From Microbacterium testaceum (GTDB lineage: Bacteria; Actinomycetota; Actinomycetes; Actinomycetales; Microbacteriaceae): a stretch of DNA of 64,000 nt. How positions within the stretch are numbered: the stretch's first letter is position 1; every line of letters begins with the position of its first letter. Position numbers and translations under genes: made by a program. Of this stretch, positions 24,643 to 34,071 are shown one piece after another. The notes below the pieces were generated by a model, which saw only the letters and a list, made by a program, of their open reading frames with translations, did no database searches and was not told the DNA's origin. The stretch is from assembly GCF_006539145.1 (NCBI RefSeq), contig NZ_BJML01000007.1, forward strand, positions 160,729 through 224,728. The letters are read 5' to 3'.

Positions 24643-26121
24643 ATGGGCACCGGCGTCTCGACTTCTTCGGCATCCCTCCCCTTCGACGATGGGGAGGTGG
24701 ACACGCTCACCATCGGACGACGCATCCGGCAATTGCGCACGGCGCGCGGGATGACCCTCGACGATCTCGCCGGAGCGGTCGGCCGCGCCCCGAGCCAGAT
24801 GTCGATGATCGAGAACGGGCGCCGCGAGGCCAAGCTCACGCTGCTGCAGGCGATTGCCCGCGCGCTCGAGTGCACGCTGGATCAGATCCTGGATGCCGAG
24901 CCCCTCGACGCCCGCGCCGCCCTCGAGCTCTCGGTGGAGCGGGCGATGCGGGGCCAGACGTTCCAGGCGCTCGGGATCGAGCCGTTCCGCGTGGGTCGCG
25001 CGGTGCCCGACGAGGCGCTCGCCGCGATGCTCGCGCTGCAGGCCGAGATCGAACGCCTCCGTGAGGAGCGGTCGGCGACGCCCGAGGAGGCGCGGCGCGC
25101 GAACGTCGCGCTGCGGCGACTCATGCGCACGCAGGACAACCATTTCCCCGACCTCGAGCGGGTGGCATCCGGGATTCTCGATCGAATCGAGCACCCCGGT
25201 GGACCCCTCACCCAGCGGGGCGCGAGCGATATCGCCGCCCATCTCGGCTTCACGCTCCACTACGTTCCCGACCTCCCCTCGTCGACGCGCAGCATCGCCG
25301 ACGTGAAGAACGGCCGGCTCTATCTGTCGACGAAGGTCGCGAAGGGCGACCCGCGCGCGGCGGTGCTGCAGGCGCTGTCGAGCCGGATCCTCGGGCACGG
25401 CGAGCCGACGAGCTACGACGAGTTCCTCCGACAGCGCGTCGAGACGAATTACCTCACCGGGGCGCTGCTCATGCCCGAGGCGCACGTCGTGCCGGCGCTG
25501 CGCGAGGCGAAGGAGCGACGCGCCCTCAGCATCGAGGACCTCCGCGACGCCTACTCGGTGTCGTACGAGACCGCCGCGCACCGCTTCACGAATCTCGCGA
25601 CGGTGCATCTCGGCATCCCGGTGCACTTTCTGAAGGTGCACGAGTCGGGGACGATCACGAAGGCGTACGAGAACGACGACGTGAACTTCCCCACCGATCG
25701 CCTCGGCTCCATCGAGGGGCAGATGTGCTGCCGGCGCTGGACGAGCCGCGTCGTCTTCGACGAGGACGACCTGTTCAACCCGTACTACCAGTACACCGAC
25801 ACCGGGAACGGGACGTACTGGTGCACCGCCCGCGTGGAGCAGTCGAGCGAGGGGGCGCACTCGGTGAGCGTGGGGGTGCGCTTCGACGACACGAGGTGGT
25901 TCCGCGGGCGGGACACCCCGAATCGCGGCGTCTCCCGGCATGCGGTCGAGACGTGCTGTCGCCGCGCGCCGGCGGAGCTCGAGGCCGCGTGGCGCGACAA
26001 GGCGTGGCCGAACGTGCGGACACCGCGGACGCTGCTGGCGACCCTGCCGACAGGGGCGTTCCCGGGGGTCGACACGACGGAGCTGTACGAGTTCCTCGAG
26101 GCGCACGCGCCGGGCGAGTAA
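24643..26121 (+). CDS. ramB: RamB-type XRE/ImmA-IrrE regulator of acetate metabolism
   Basis: A 492-residue transcription factor of the RamB/short-chain fatty-acid regulator family. An XRE helix-turn-helix is at about residues 27-85 (IGRRIRQLRTARGMTLDDLA, VGRAPSQMSMIENGRREAKL). A middle domain of the ImmA/IrrE peptidase-related type follows (about 240-330), in which the usual HExxH Zn motif is not visible. The C-terminal domain has the Cys residues of GQMCCRRWTSR, GTYWCTARV and HAVETCCRRAP. In Corynebacterium, RamB represses glyoxylate shunt genes; here it is divergent from aceA, the expected position. The ATG at 24643 follows a TATGGG-containing promoter-like region; alternative GTG starts just upstream would add few residues. 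Confidence 0.85.
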   Translation: MGTGVSTSSASLPFDDGEVDTLTIGRRIRQLRTARGMTLDDLAGAVGRAPSQMSMIENGRREAKLTLLQAIARALECTLDQILDAEPLDARAALELSVERAMRGQTFQALGIEPFRVGRAVPDEALAAMLALQAEIERLREERSATPEEARRANVALRRLMRTQDNHFPDLERVASGILDRIEHPGGPLTQRGASDIAAHLGFTLHYVPDLPSSTRSIADVKNGRLYLSTKVAKGDPRAAVLQALSSRILGHGEPTSYDEFLRQRVETNYLTGALLMPEAHVVPALREAKERRALSIEDLRDAYSVSYETAAHRFTNLATVHLGIPVHFLKVHESGTITKAYENDDVNFPTDRLGSIEGQMCCRRWTSRVVFDEDDLFNPYYQYTDTGNGTYWCTARVEQSSEGAHSVSVGVRFDDTRWFRGRDTPNRGVSRHAVETCCRRAPAELEAAWRDKAWPNVRTPRTLLATLPTGAFPGVDTTELYEFLEAHAPGE

Positions 26122-26129
26122 GCGCGCAG

Positions 26130-26144
26130 TGTGCAACATGCACA
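26130..26144 (+). promoter_or_regulatory. Palindromic operator upstream of NCS1 permease operon
   Basis: TGTGCA-ACA-TGCACA (26130-26144) is a perfect 6-bp inverted repeat, 8 bp past the ramB stop and 103 bp before the permease start. TAGCGT near 26195 may be the -10. The PucR regulator at the end of the operon is a candidate ligand. Position and symmetry are seen; binding is inferred. Confidence 0.45.
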
Positions 26145-26246
26145 ACGGCGGGGCAATGTGAGGCGAGGTGCCCATGTCGTGCGTCGAGCGGCGGCAATAG
26201 CGTGTGCAGCACCCGCACCGTCCCTCTTCCGCAAAAGGACACCCCC

Positions 26247-27587
26247 ATGGCACGTATGGCCCACGCCGACGACTTCGCCCTCAGCCGCGTGACCCCCGAC
26301 GCCCAGAAGCACTGGTTCGGCATCGCCGTGCAGCGTTTCGGTCAGGTCTCGGCGCTGTCGCAGTTCCTTCTCGGCGCCACTCTCGGTTACGCGATGACCT
26401 TCAGCGAGGCGTTCCTCGCGCTGCTGCTCGGCTCGATCATCCTCGAAGTGATCATGTGCATCGTCGGCATCATCGGGCAGAAGGAGGGCCTGAACACGGC
26501 GCTCCTGGCCCGCTGGACCGGTTTCGGCGAGATCGGGGCCTCACTCGTGGGCCTCGCGATCGGCATCAGCCTCATCGGCTGGTTCGGCATCCAATCGGCC
26601 ATCTCGGCCGAGTCGCTCGACTCGCTCCTGCCGGGCCTGATGCCGATGTGGGCGTGGAGCCTGCTCTTCGGCCTCGCCGTCACGGCGATCGTCGCCGTCG
26701 GCTTCGTCGGGATGCAGTGGCTCGCCAACATCACCGTGCCGCTGTTCCTCGTGCTCGTCGGCTGGTCGATCATCACCGAGCTCAGCAACCACTCGATCGG
26801 CGACCTGATCACCTCGCCCGCCCCGGGACCCACCATGTCGGTGTGGCAGGGCACGGCGATCGTCGCCGGCGGCCTCATCGTCGGCGCCATCATCACCGCC
26901 GACATGACGCGCTTCAACCGCTCCAAGGCCGACGTCGTCAAGCAGACGGTCGTGGGCGTCTCGCTCGGCGAGTTCGTCATCGGCCTCTCGGGAGTGCTCC
27001 TCGCCCACGCGGCCCAGTCGGGCAACATCGTCGCGATCGTCACCTCGTCGGTGGGCCTGGTGGGACTCATCATCGTCATCACCGGCACGCTGAAGATCAA
27101 CGACTGGAACCTGTACTCGTCGACCCTCGGCCTGGTGAACTTCATCTCCACCGCGTTCGGCAAGAACCTGCACCGCGTCAGCACCACCATCGTGCTCGGC
27201 GTCGTCGGATCGATCCTCGCCGCCGCCGGCATCCTGTCGCAGTTCACCGGCTTCCTCATCATCCTCGGCGTCGTCTTCCCGCCCATCGCCGGCATCATGG
27301 TCGCCGAGTACTTCATCGTGCGTCGCTGGCGCGGCGAACTCGACGCCTCGCGCGCCGAGGGCCGCCTGCCGGCGACGGCTCCGCGCCTGGTTCCCGTGAC
27401 CCTGGTGGTCTGGCTCGTCTCGGCCCTCGTCGGCTACTTCGTGACCTGGGGAATCCCGGCGATCTCCTCGCTTGTGCTCTCGATCGTGCTGTACACCGTC
27501 GCCGGCAAGCTCGGCTGGGTGCGCGGTGTCGGCGAGGCGACCACCGCGCAGGTTCCCGTGCGCGACGCCGCCCCCGTGGCATCCTGA
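26247..27587 (+). CDS. NCS1 family permease (cytosine/purine/hydantoin type)
   Basis: A 446-residue, 12-helix transporter of the nucleobase:cation symporter-1 family, close to the CodB branch. RVTPDAQKHWFGIAVQRFGQ, then SALSQFLLGATLGYAMTF, form the N-terminal part and first helix. FGIQSAISAESL and the region IITADMTRFNRSKADVV with the ADxxRF/Y-type motif are family hallmarks. It should import a nucleobase, allantoin, hydantoin or related heterocycle with Na+ or H+. It is the first gene of an operon with a hydantoinase and three DUF917 genes and thus probably brings in their substrate. ATG 26247 follows AAAAGGA at good spacing. Confidence 0.88.
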   Translation: MARMAHADDFALSRVTPDAQKHWFGIAVQRFGQVSALSQFLLGATLGYAMTFSEAFLALLLGSIILEVIMCIVGIIGQKEGLNTALLARWTGFGEIGASLVGLAIGISLIGWFGIQSAISAESLDSLLPGLMPMWAWSLLFGLAVTAIVAVGFVGMQWLANITVPLFLVLVGWSIITELSNHSIGDLITSPAPGPTMSVWQGTAIVAGGLIVGAIITADMTRFNRSKADVVKQTVVGVSLGEFVIGLSGVLLAHAAQSGNIVAIVTSSVGLVGLIIVITGTLKINDWNLYSSTLGLVNFISTAFGKNLHRVSTTIVLGVVGSILAAAGILSQFTGFLIILGVVFPPIAGIMVAEYFIVRRWRGELDASRAEGRLPATAPRLVPVTLVVWLVSALVGYFVTWGIPAISSLVLSIVLYTVAGKLGWVRGVGEATTAQVPVRDAAPVAS

Positions 27588-27620
27588 CCCACCCCCCCCC
27601 GAACGAAAAGAGCTCCACCC

Positions 27621-29174
27621 ATGCACATCGGCATCGACGTCGGCGGAACCAACACCGACGCAGTGCTCATGGACGGCAAGGACACCCTCGCCGGCGTGAA
27701 GAAGTCCACCAGCCCGGATGTCACCACCGGCATCGTCGACGCGATCGCGGCCCTGCGCGCCGAACGCGACTTCGCCGGTGCCGACATCGACGCGGTGATG
27801 ATCGGCACGACGCACTTCATCAACGCTCTCGTGCAGGCCCAGCGCCTCGCCCCGACCGCCGCGGTACGACTCGGCCTCCCCGCCACGAAGGCCCTGCCGC
27901 CGCTGGTGGACTGGCCCACTGTCCTCACCGACGCGATCCAGGCGCGGAGCTATCTCGCACACGGCGGCTACGAGTTCGATGGGCGCCCGATCTCACCGCT
28001 CGACGAAGACGAGCTGCGCGGCATCGCCGACGACATGAAGGCGAACGGCGTGCGCTCCGTGGCGATCTCGTCGGTGTTCTCGCCGGTCAACCACGACCTC
28101 GAGGTGCGCGCGGCCGAGATCCTCGGCGACGTGCTGGGGCCCGACGTGGCCATCTCGCTCTCGCACGAGATCGGTCGTATCGGCCTGCTCGAGCGCGAGA
28201 ACGCCACGATCATCAACGCCGCGCTCCGCGAACTCGCCTCCGAGATCGTCGACGGCCTCACGGCCGCGGTGCGCGCCGAAGGCATCCAGGCACCGATCTT
28301 CCTCAGTCAGAACGACGGCACCCTGATGGACGAGGACTACGTGCGCCTCTACCCGGTCGCGACCTTCGCCTCGGGCCCGACGAACTCGATGCGGGGCGCC
28401 GCACTCACCAGCGGCCTGCAGACGTGCGCGGTGGTCGACATCGGCGGCACGACGGCCGACATCGGTCTGCTCAACGCCGGGTTCCCGCGCGAGACCGCGA
28501 ACGAGGTCAAGGTCGCCGGCATCCGCACCAATTTCCGGATGCCGGACGTGCTCTCGATCGGCATCGGCGGCGGCTCGATCGTCGACGAAGACACCGCGGA
28601 GGTGGGGCCCGCGTCCGTGGGGTACCGCCTGACCGAGGAGGCGCTGGTCTTCGGCGGCTCCACCCTCACCGCGACCGACATCGCCGTGGCCGCCGGGCGG
28701 GCGAACGTGGGCGACCCCTCGCGCGTCGCGCACCTCGACCCCGCCTTCGTCGAGCGCGTGCTCGCACGCATCGCCGACCGCGTGGCCGAGGCCGTCGACC
28801 GCATGCGCACCTCGCCCGAGCCGATCCCGGTCGTCGCGGTCGGCGGCGGCAGCATCCTGCTCCCCGATGAGTTGCCGATGTTCGGCGCCGTGCACCGCCC
28901 GCGCAACTACGCCGTCGCCAACGCCATCGGCGCATCCATCGCCCAGGTGGGCGGTGAGATCGACAAGGTCTACGCGATCGAGGCGGGCCGCCGCGACGAG
29001 GGTATCGCCGCGATTCGCGCCGAGGCCGTCGACAAGGCCATCGCCGCGGGCGCGCGACCGTCGTCGGTGTCGATCGTCGACTTCGACGAGGTGCCCATTC
29101 CCTACCTGCCGGGCAATGCCACCCGGGTGCGCGTGAAGGCCGTGGGCGACCTCGACATGGGCGTGCGGGCGTGA
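27621..29174 (+). CDS. Hydantoinase/oxoprolinase family protein (HyuA type)
   Basis: A 517-residue ATP-dependent amidase-type protein of the ASKHA fold. The N-terminal phosphate loop is GIDVGGTNTDAVLMDG (residues 3-18), and a second loop VVDIGGTTADIGLL lies near residue 272, both typical of hydantoinase A/5-oxoprolinase. SLSHEIGRIGLLERENATIINA matches the HydA central region and IGIGGGSIVDE follows. The C-terminal about 150 residues of longer HyuA (about 690) are missing, as in the family subset linked to DUF917 genes. It probably opens or activates a cyclic amide at the cost of ATP. It overlaps the first DUF917 gene by four bases and is part of the operon begun by the permease. Confidence 0.85.
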   Translation: MHIGIDVGGTNTDAVLMDGKDTLAGVKKSTSPDVTTGIVDAIAALRAERDFAGADIDAVMIGTTHFINALVQAQRLAPTAAVRLGLPATKALPPLVDWPTVLTDAIQARSYLAHGGYEFDGRPISPLDEDELRGIADDMKANGVRSVAISSVFSPVNHDLEVRAAEILGDVLGPDVAISLSHEIGRIGLLERENATIINAALRELASEIVDGLTAAVRAEGIQAPIFLSQNDGTLMDEDYVRLYPVATFASGPTNSMRGAALTSGLQTCAVVDIGGTTADIGLLNAGFPRETANEVKVAGIRTNFRMPDVLSIGIGGGSIVDEDTAEVGPASVGYRLTEEALVFGGSTLTATDIAVAAGRANVGDPSRVAHLDPAFVERVLARIADRVAEAVDRMRTSPEPIPVVAVGGGSILLPDELPMFGAVHRPRNYAVANAIGASIAQVGGEIDKVYAIEAGRRDEGIAAIRAEAVDKAIAAGARPSSVSIVDFDEVPIPYLPGNATRVRVKAVGDLDMGVRA

Positions 29175-30259
29175 GCTGGCAGCTCACCCCGTCGATCGTG
29201 GGCGATCTCGCCCGCGGTGCCGCGGTGCTCGGTACCGGAGGCGGGGGAGACCCCTACATCGGGGCGCTGCTCGCCCGCCAGGCACTCGCCGTCCACGGGC
29301 CGGTCACGGTCGTGGGCCTCGACGAACTGCCCGACGACGCCCTCGTGCTCACCGTCGCGATGATGGGCGCGCCGACCGTCATGGTCGAGAAGCTCCCGAG
29401 CCTCGACGAGGTCGTCGCCCCCGTGCACGCGCTCGGCGCCTCGCTCGGTCGCCCGGTCACCCACATCGCGTGCGCCGAGGCCGGCGGGGTCAACTCCACC
29501 ATCCCGATCGCCGCCGCGGCCGCCCTGGGGCTGCCGCTGCTGGATGCCGACGGCATGGGGCGCGCGTTTCCCGAGCTGCAGATGGTGCTCCCCACGCTCT
29601 ACGGCATCACCGCATCGCCGCTCGCGTTCGCCGACGAGAAGGGCAACACCGCGGTGCTGTCGACCATCGACAACACCTGGACCGAGCGGATCGCCCGTGT
29701 GGCGTGCGTCGAGATGGGCTGCTCGGTCATGCTCGCCGGTTTCGCCATGTCGGGCGCGAGCGCGCGTGAGGCCCTCGTCCCCGCCTCGCTGTCGGCGTGC
29801 CTGTCCATCGGACGCGGCATCGTCGAAGCGCGCGAGGCGAAGACCGACCCGGTCGCCGCGGTCGTCGCCGCCCTGGGGGGACGCGAGGTGTTCGAGGGCA
29901 AGGTCGTGGATGTCGAGCGCGGGACCACCGCCGGGTTCGCCCGCGGCAACGCCCGCATCGAGGGCCGGGGTGACACGGTGACGCTGTCGTTCCAGAACGA
30001 GCACCTCATCGCGCGCACCACCACCGGCATCCTGGTCACGACTCCCGACCTCATCATCGTCCTGGATGCCGAGACCGCGGAGCCGATCACCACCGAGGGC
30101 CTGCGTTACGGCCAGCGCGTGCGGGTCATCGCCGCGCCCAGCGACGAGCGGTGGCACAGCGCCGAAGCCCTCGCGATGGTCGGCCCCGGATACTTCGGCT
30201 ACGACCTGCCCTCCCACCGCTTCGACGGAACCATCGAGAACTCGGAGACCGCCGCATGA
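29171..30259 (+). CDS. DUF917 domain protein, copy 1
   Basis: A 362-residue member of the DUF917 family (PF06032; from memory, Pfam now links the family to S-methyl-thiohydantoin desulfurase). The signature ARGAAVLGTGGGGDPYIGALL is at residues 14-34. IACAEAGGVNSTIPIAAAAALG and LLDADGMGRAFPELQM, then the NACK-like strand ITTEGLRYGQRVRVIAAPS, are all conserved. These proteins always occur next to hydantoinase/oxoprolinase-like genes and are thought to work on the same kind of cyclic substrate, but no reaction can be assigned here. ATGA overlaps at both ends couple it to the hydantoinase and to copy 2. It has no signal peptide. Confidence 0.85.
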   Translation: MSWQLTPSIVGDLARGAAVLGTGGGGDPYIGALLARQALAVHGPVTVVGLDELPDDALVLTVAMMGAPTVMVEKLPSLDEVVAPVHALGASLGRPVTHIACAEAGGVNSTIPIAAAAALGLPLLDADGMGRAFPELQMVLPTLYGITASPLAFADEKGNTAVLSTIDNTWTERIARVACVEMGCSVMLAGFAMSGASAREALVPASLSACLSIGRGIVEAREAKTDPVAAVVAALGGREVFEGKVVDVERGTTAGFARGNARIEGRGDTVTLSFQNEHLIARTTTGILVTTPDLIIVLDAETAEPITTEGLRYGQRVRVIAAPSDERWHSAEALAMVGPGYFGYDLPSHRFDGTIENSETAA

Positions 30260-31383
30260 GCTGGACCCTGACCGCCGCCGACCTGCCCGATCTGGCCCGC
30301 GGTGCGACGCTGCTGGGAACCGGGGGCGGCGGCGATCCCTACATCGGGCAGAAGCTCGTCGAGCGCGTGCTGGGGGCGGGAAGCATCACCGTGCTCGACC
30401 CCGACGAGATCGCCGACGACCTGTTCGTCATCCCCACCGCGCAGATGGGCGCCCCGACCGTGATGATCGAGAAGATCCCGGCCGGCACCGAGCCGACGCT
30501 GGCGTTGCGCACCCTCGAGAAGCACCTCGGCCGCACCGCGGACGCGACCATGCCCATCGAATGCGGCGGCATCAACTCCATGATCCCGTTGCTCGTCGCC
30601 GCCGAGACGGGGCTTCCCGTGGTGGATGCCGACGGCATGGGCCGCGCGTTCCCCGAACTGTCGATGGAGACCTTCGCCGTCTACGGCGTGCACGGCTCGC
30701 CCCTGGCCCTCGCGGGCGAGCGCGGCGAGACGGCGATCATCGACACCGGCGACGACGACCGGCAGATGGAGTGGCTCGCGCGCGGCGTCACGATCCGCCT
30801 CGGCGGGGTGTCGCACATCGCCGAATACGCCATGACCGGTGCCGACGTGCGCCGCACCGCGATTCCGCGGACGCTGTCGATGGCTCTGGCGCTGGGGCGC
30901 GGCATCCGCGAGGCACGGGAACAGCACCGTTCGCCCTTCGAGGCCATCGCCGACGTGCTCTCGACCACGCTGTACCCGCACGTGCGGGAGCTGTTCGTCG
31001 GCAAGGTCACCGACGTCGAGCGACGCACCACCGACGGCTTCGCGAAGGGACGCGCCACCATCACCGCGCTCGACCCCGACGACGACGCGGCGCTCGAGGT
31101 GGCGTTCCAGAACGAGAACCTCGTCGCCCGCCGCGACGGCGAGCTGGTGGCGATCGTGCCCGATCTCATCTGCATCACCGACATCGAGTCGGCCGAGCCC
31201 ATCACCACCGAGGGCCTGCGCTACGGCCAGCGCGTGCGGGTGCTCGGCATCTCGACGCCCGACATCATGCGCACGCCCGGTGCGCTCGCCGCGTTCGGCC
31301 CGTCGGCGTTCGGTCTCGCCGACGCGTTCGAGCCGGTCGAGCGGTTGCGAGGCGCCGACGTGCGGCGGCTCATTACCCTGTGA
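30256..31383 (+). CDS. DUF917 domain protein, copy 2
   Basis: A 375-residue paralogue of the preceding gene. It begins SWTLTAADLPDLARGATLLG, close to copy 1, and has the same GTGGGGDPYIGQKL loop, PIECGGINSMIPLLVAAETG, VVDADGMGRAFPELSMETF and ITTEGLRYGQRVRVL segments. Differences gather in the middle third and at the C-terminus (RLRGADVRRLITL). The two copies probably form a heteromer or handle successive intermediates; this is inference. The ATG overlaps the stop of copy 1 (ATGA). Three bases separate its stop from the ATG of copy 3. Confidence 0.85.
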   Translation: MSWTLTAADLPDLARGATLLGTGGGGDPYIGQKLVERVLGAGSITVLDPDEIADDLFVIPTAQMGAPTVMIEKIPAGTEPTLALRTLEKHLGRTADATMPIECGGINSMIPLLVAAETGLPVVDADGMGRAFPELSMETFAVYGVHGSPLALAGERGETAIIDTGDDDRQMEWLARGVTIRLGGVSHIAEYAMTGADVRRTAIPRTLSMALALGRGIREAREQHRSPFEAIADVLSTTLYPHVRELFVGKVTDVERRTTDGFAKGRATITALDPDDDAALEVAFQNENLVARRDGELVAIVPDLICITDIESAEPITTEGLRYGQRVRVLGISTPDIMRTPGALAAFGPSAFGLADAFEPVERLRGADVRRLITL

Positions 31384-31385
31384 GC

Positions 31386-32393
31386 ATGAGAACCCTCGGG
31401 CCCGACCGCCTGCCGGCGCTGGCACGGGGGTTCGCCCTGCTCGGCGCGGGCGGCGGGGGCGCGACGACGCTCCTCGAGCTCATGGCCGCCGAGGTGCTGG
31501 ACGGTCCGGTCGCGCTTCACGACCTCGACGACCTCGATCCGCTCACCCCGTGCGTCGCCGTCGGTTTCGCCGGGTCGACGTACCTCCTGGGCGAGCGCGT
31601 GCCGGCGGAAGATGCTTTCGCGCCGCTCCTGGCCGCCGCCGAGCGCTGGACCGGGGTGGCGGCCGTGGCCGTGTGCGCGCTGGAGGGGGCCGGCTTGAAC
31701 GGCCTCACCCCGTTCCTCCTCGCCCGTGGTCACACCCTCGTCGATGCCGATCTCATGGGCCGCGCGCTGCCCGGGATCGACCAGCTCTCCCTCGTGGTCG
31801 ACGCGGTGCCCGGTGTCGTGCTGGTCGCCGACACGGGCGGGGGCGTCATGGTCGTCGAGTCGGCGCGGGCCGCCGACGTCGAGAGCCTCGTGCGCGCGAG
31901 CGTCATCCGGGCCGGGGGAGCGGGCGCGGTCCTCGTCGCGGGCTTCACCGTCGGCGACCTCGTGGCCCACGGCATCCGGGGGACTTTCGCTCGAGCGCTC
32001 GCGCTCGGCGAGTCCGACGTCTCCGCTGGCGAGCTTCTCGGGGCGCGGATCCTGGGCGCGGGGCGGGTGAGCGCGGTGGATGCCGTGCCCGACGACGCGT
32101 TCGCCAGGTCGGTCGAGCTGACGGGCGACGACGGTGCGCTGCTGCGGCTCGTCGCGCGTTCGGAGTTTCTCGCGGTGACTCGCGACGGGCGCACGATCGC
32201 CGCATCCCCCGACGTCCTCGTCGCGATCGACACCGTCTCGGGCGACGTGCTGCAGGTCGACGCCGTGACCCTCGCTCGGCACGTGCGCGTGCTGTCGCTT
32301 CCGGCGCCGGAGTGGTGGAGGGAGTCCCCCGAGCGCCTCGCGCACGTGGTGCCCGCCGCCTACGGGCTGCGTGACCTGGAGATGGAGTCGTGA
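31386..32393 (+). CDS. DUF917 domain protein, copy 3 (divergent)
   Basis: A 335-residue, more divergent DUF917 paralogue. The first loop is LARGFALLGAGGGGATTLLE, where GTGGGGDPYIG of copies 1 and 2 has become GAGGGGATTLLE and so lacks the Asp-Pro-Tyr. LVDADLMGRALPGIDQLSLV replaces VDADGMGRAFPEL, and ITTEGLRYGQRVRV is reduced to LQVDAVTLARHVRV. Key family residues are thus altered, and it may be a regulatory or structural partner and not an enzyme. The ATG at 31386 is chosen; a GTG at 31380 that overlaps the preceding stop would add two residues. It is followed by the PucR regulator after 106 bp without any feature. Confidence 0.8.
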   Translation: MRTLGPDRLPALARGFALLGAGGGGATTLLELMAAEVLDGPVALHDLDDLDPLTPCVAVGFAGSTYLLGERVPAEDAFAPLLAAAERWTGVAAVAVCALEGAGLNGLTPFLLARGHTLVDADLMGRALPGIDQLSLVVDAVPGVVLVADTGGGVMVVESARAADVESLVRASVIRAGGAGAVLVAGFTVGDLVAHGIRGTFARALALGESDVSAGELLGARILGAGRVSAVDAVPDDAFARSVELTGDDGALLRLVARSEFLAVTRDGRTIAASPDVLVAIDTVSGDVLQVDAVTLARHVRVLSLPAPEWWRESPERLAHVVPAAYGLRDLEMES

Positions 32394-32499
32394 CGCCCGT
32401 GCGGCCCTGCATGCCCCGCCGCCTGCGGCCTGCGCGACCGCGAGGTCGAGTCATGGTGAGCGTGCCGTGTCGTGCTCTCCGCGATCCGAGGGGGACGCC

Positions 32500-34008
32500 A
32501 TGACGCCCCTGGACCTCCGTGCCCTGCTCGCGCACCCCGCGAACGGCCGCGCACGCGTGCTCGTCGAGTCCGCGGGTGCGGAGGCCTTCGCCGGCGTGGT
32601 CGTCGCCGCGCGCGAGACGCTGCTGCCCGAGCGAGGCGACGGCGAGCTCGCCGCGCTCACCGAGCCTCCGCCCTCCGCGCCGTGGCAGCAGGACGCCCTC
32701 GTGCGGCGGGTGCGCGACCGCGGCTTCCGCGGTCTCGCCCTCTCCGGAGCCGAGGCGCTGGGTGCCGGCAGCCGCGGCCTCGCCGCCCGGCTCGGACTCA
32801 CCCTGCTCGCCGTCGACGACCCGATGGCCCTGGCCCGCGCCGCGTGGGAGCTCGTACAGGGGCGCGACGCACTGACGCTCGGATACGTGCGACGCGTCGC
32901 GCAGTCGATCGAGTACTCCGCCGCGCACCTGGCCGACCTGCTCCGCCACCTCTCGGCCAGCGTCGGTCACGGCGTGGCCCTCATCGACGCCGAGGGCGTA
33001 CTGCTGCAGGCCGGCGGCGACCTGCCCGAGGCGGTACGCGCTGCCATCGATTTCGGACTCTGGCAGGATGCGGTCTCGGTCGCGGAGGGAGCGGCTGCCT
33101 CGGTACGCGTCGACAGCCCGAGCCGCGCCGGGCTGCGCCTGGCCGTGTTCGGCTCCGGGCTGAGCCCCGCACAGCTGGCGGCCCTGGCCGTGGCCGCCGA
33201 GGTGGCGATGCCGGCGGTCGCCGCCCGTATCCTCATCGACGAGGTGGCCGACGTGAGCGATGCCGCCGTGGCATCCGGTCTCCTCCGGGAGTTCCTCGAG
33301 GCCCGCGACGCCCGCGATCCCGACGTCGAGCAGCGCATGAGCGAGCGGGGGTGGCGCATGGGCGGGTACCACCTCGCGTTTCGGATTGCGGGCCGCCGCC
33401 GCCTCGAAACGTTGGAACTGCTGCGTTTCGTGCGCCGGAACCTGGCCGCACTGCCCGTCGACTCGCAGGCCGTGACCAGTGGCCGCGGCGTGACCGGCTG
33501 GCTGAGCTTCGCCGAGCCACCGGCAGCCGACCGCCTCGACGAGCACGTCGCCGCCGTCCGAGCCCTGCACGACAACGTCCGCCGTTCGTTCGACGTCGCA
33601 ACCGGCGTCGGCTCGCTCGACAGCGGCGCGAGCGGGCTGTTGCGCAGCATCGACGGCGCGGTCGACGGCGCGCGCATCGCCGCCGGACGCGCCGCGACGG
33701 GCTGGTTCGTGCGCGTCGACGCCCTCGGCATCGAGCAGGTGCTGCTGTCGTGGGCCGGGTCCGACACCTTCGTGCCCGCCGCCGAGGCGCTGCTCGCGCC
33801 GCTCGTGTCACAGGGCCCCGAGCTGCTCGAGACCCTCACCGCGTACCTCGACCACGAGTCGGGCGTCTCGGCCACGGCGACCGCCCTGGGCCTTCACCGC
33901 AACACCGTGGCGATGCGCATCGCTCGTGCGCAGGAGGTGCTGGGCGTCGACCTCACCGACACCGACGCCCGCCTCGCCCTGCACCTCGCCTGCCGCGCGC
34001 TGCGCTGA
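32500..34008 (+). CDS. PucR-family transcriptional regulator
   Basis: A 502-residue regulator of the PucR/CdaR group. The N-terminal region (about 1-130) resembles the PucR ligand-binding domain, with FRGLALSGAEAL and LTLLAVDDPMALARAAWELV. The middle is a GGDEF-like CdaR domain, and the C-terminus carries the HTH_30 helix-turn-helix SATATALGLHRNTVAMRIAR, ending AQEVLGVDLTDTDARLALHL. PucR proteins activate purine, allantoin or amine catabolic operons in response to the substrate. Here it closes the NCS1-hydantoinase-DUF917 operon and is its likely regulator. ATG 32500 has a GAGGGGGA stretch upstream. A hairpin follows the stop. Confidence 0.88.
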   Translation: MTPLDLRALLAHPANGRARVLVESAGAEAFAGVVVAARETLLPERGDGELAALTEPPPSAPWQQDALVRRVRDRGFRGLALSGAEALGAGSRGLAARLGLTLLAVDDPMALARAAWELVQGRDALTLGYVRRVAQSIEYSAAHLADLLRHLSASVGHGVALIDAEGVLLQAGGDLPEAVRAAIDFGLWQDAVSVAEGAAASVRVDSPSRAGLRLAVFGSGLSPAQLAALAVAAEVAMPAVAARILIDEVADVSDAAVASGLLREFLEARDARDPDVEQRMSERGWRMGGYHLAFRIAGRRRLETLELLRFVRRNLAALPVDSQAVTSGRGVTGWLSFAEPPAADRLDEHVAAVRALHDNVRRSFDVATGVGSLDSGASGLLRSIDGAVDGARIAAGRAATGWFVRVDALGIEQVLLSWAGSDTFVPAAEALLAPLVSQGPELLETLTAYLDHESGVSATATALGLHRNTVAMRIARAQEVLGVDLTDTDARLALHLACRALR

Positions 34009-34071
34009 GGCCGTCGCGGCGAGCTGCGCCGCGCGCCTGGCGCCCCGCGACCGTCGGCCTTCGCCGTCCTG

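Noticed and set aside
32394..32499. Possible further gene between DUF917 copy 3 and PucR
   Set aside because: Only frame extensions of the neighbours are open; there is no start signal, hairpin or conserved-looking peptide.
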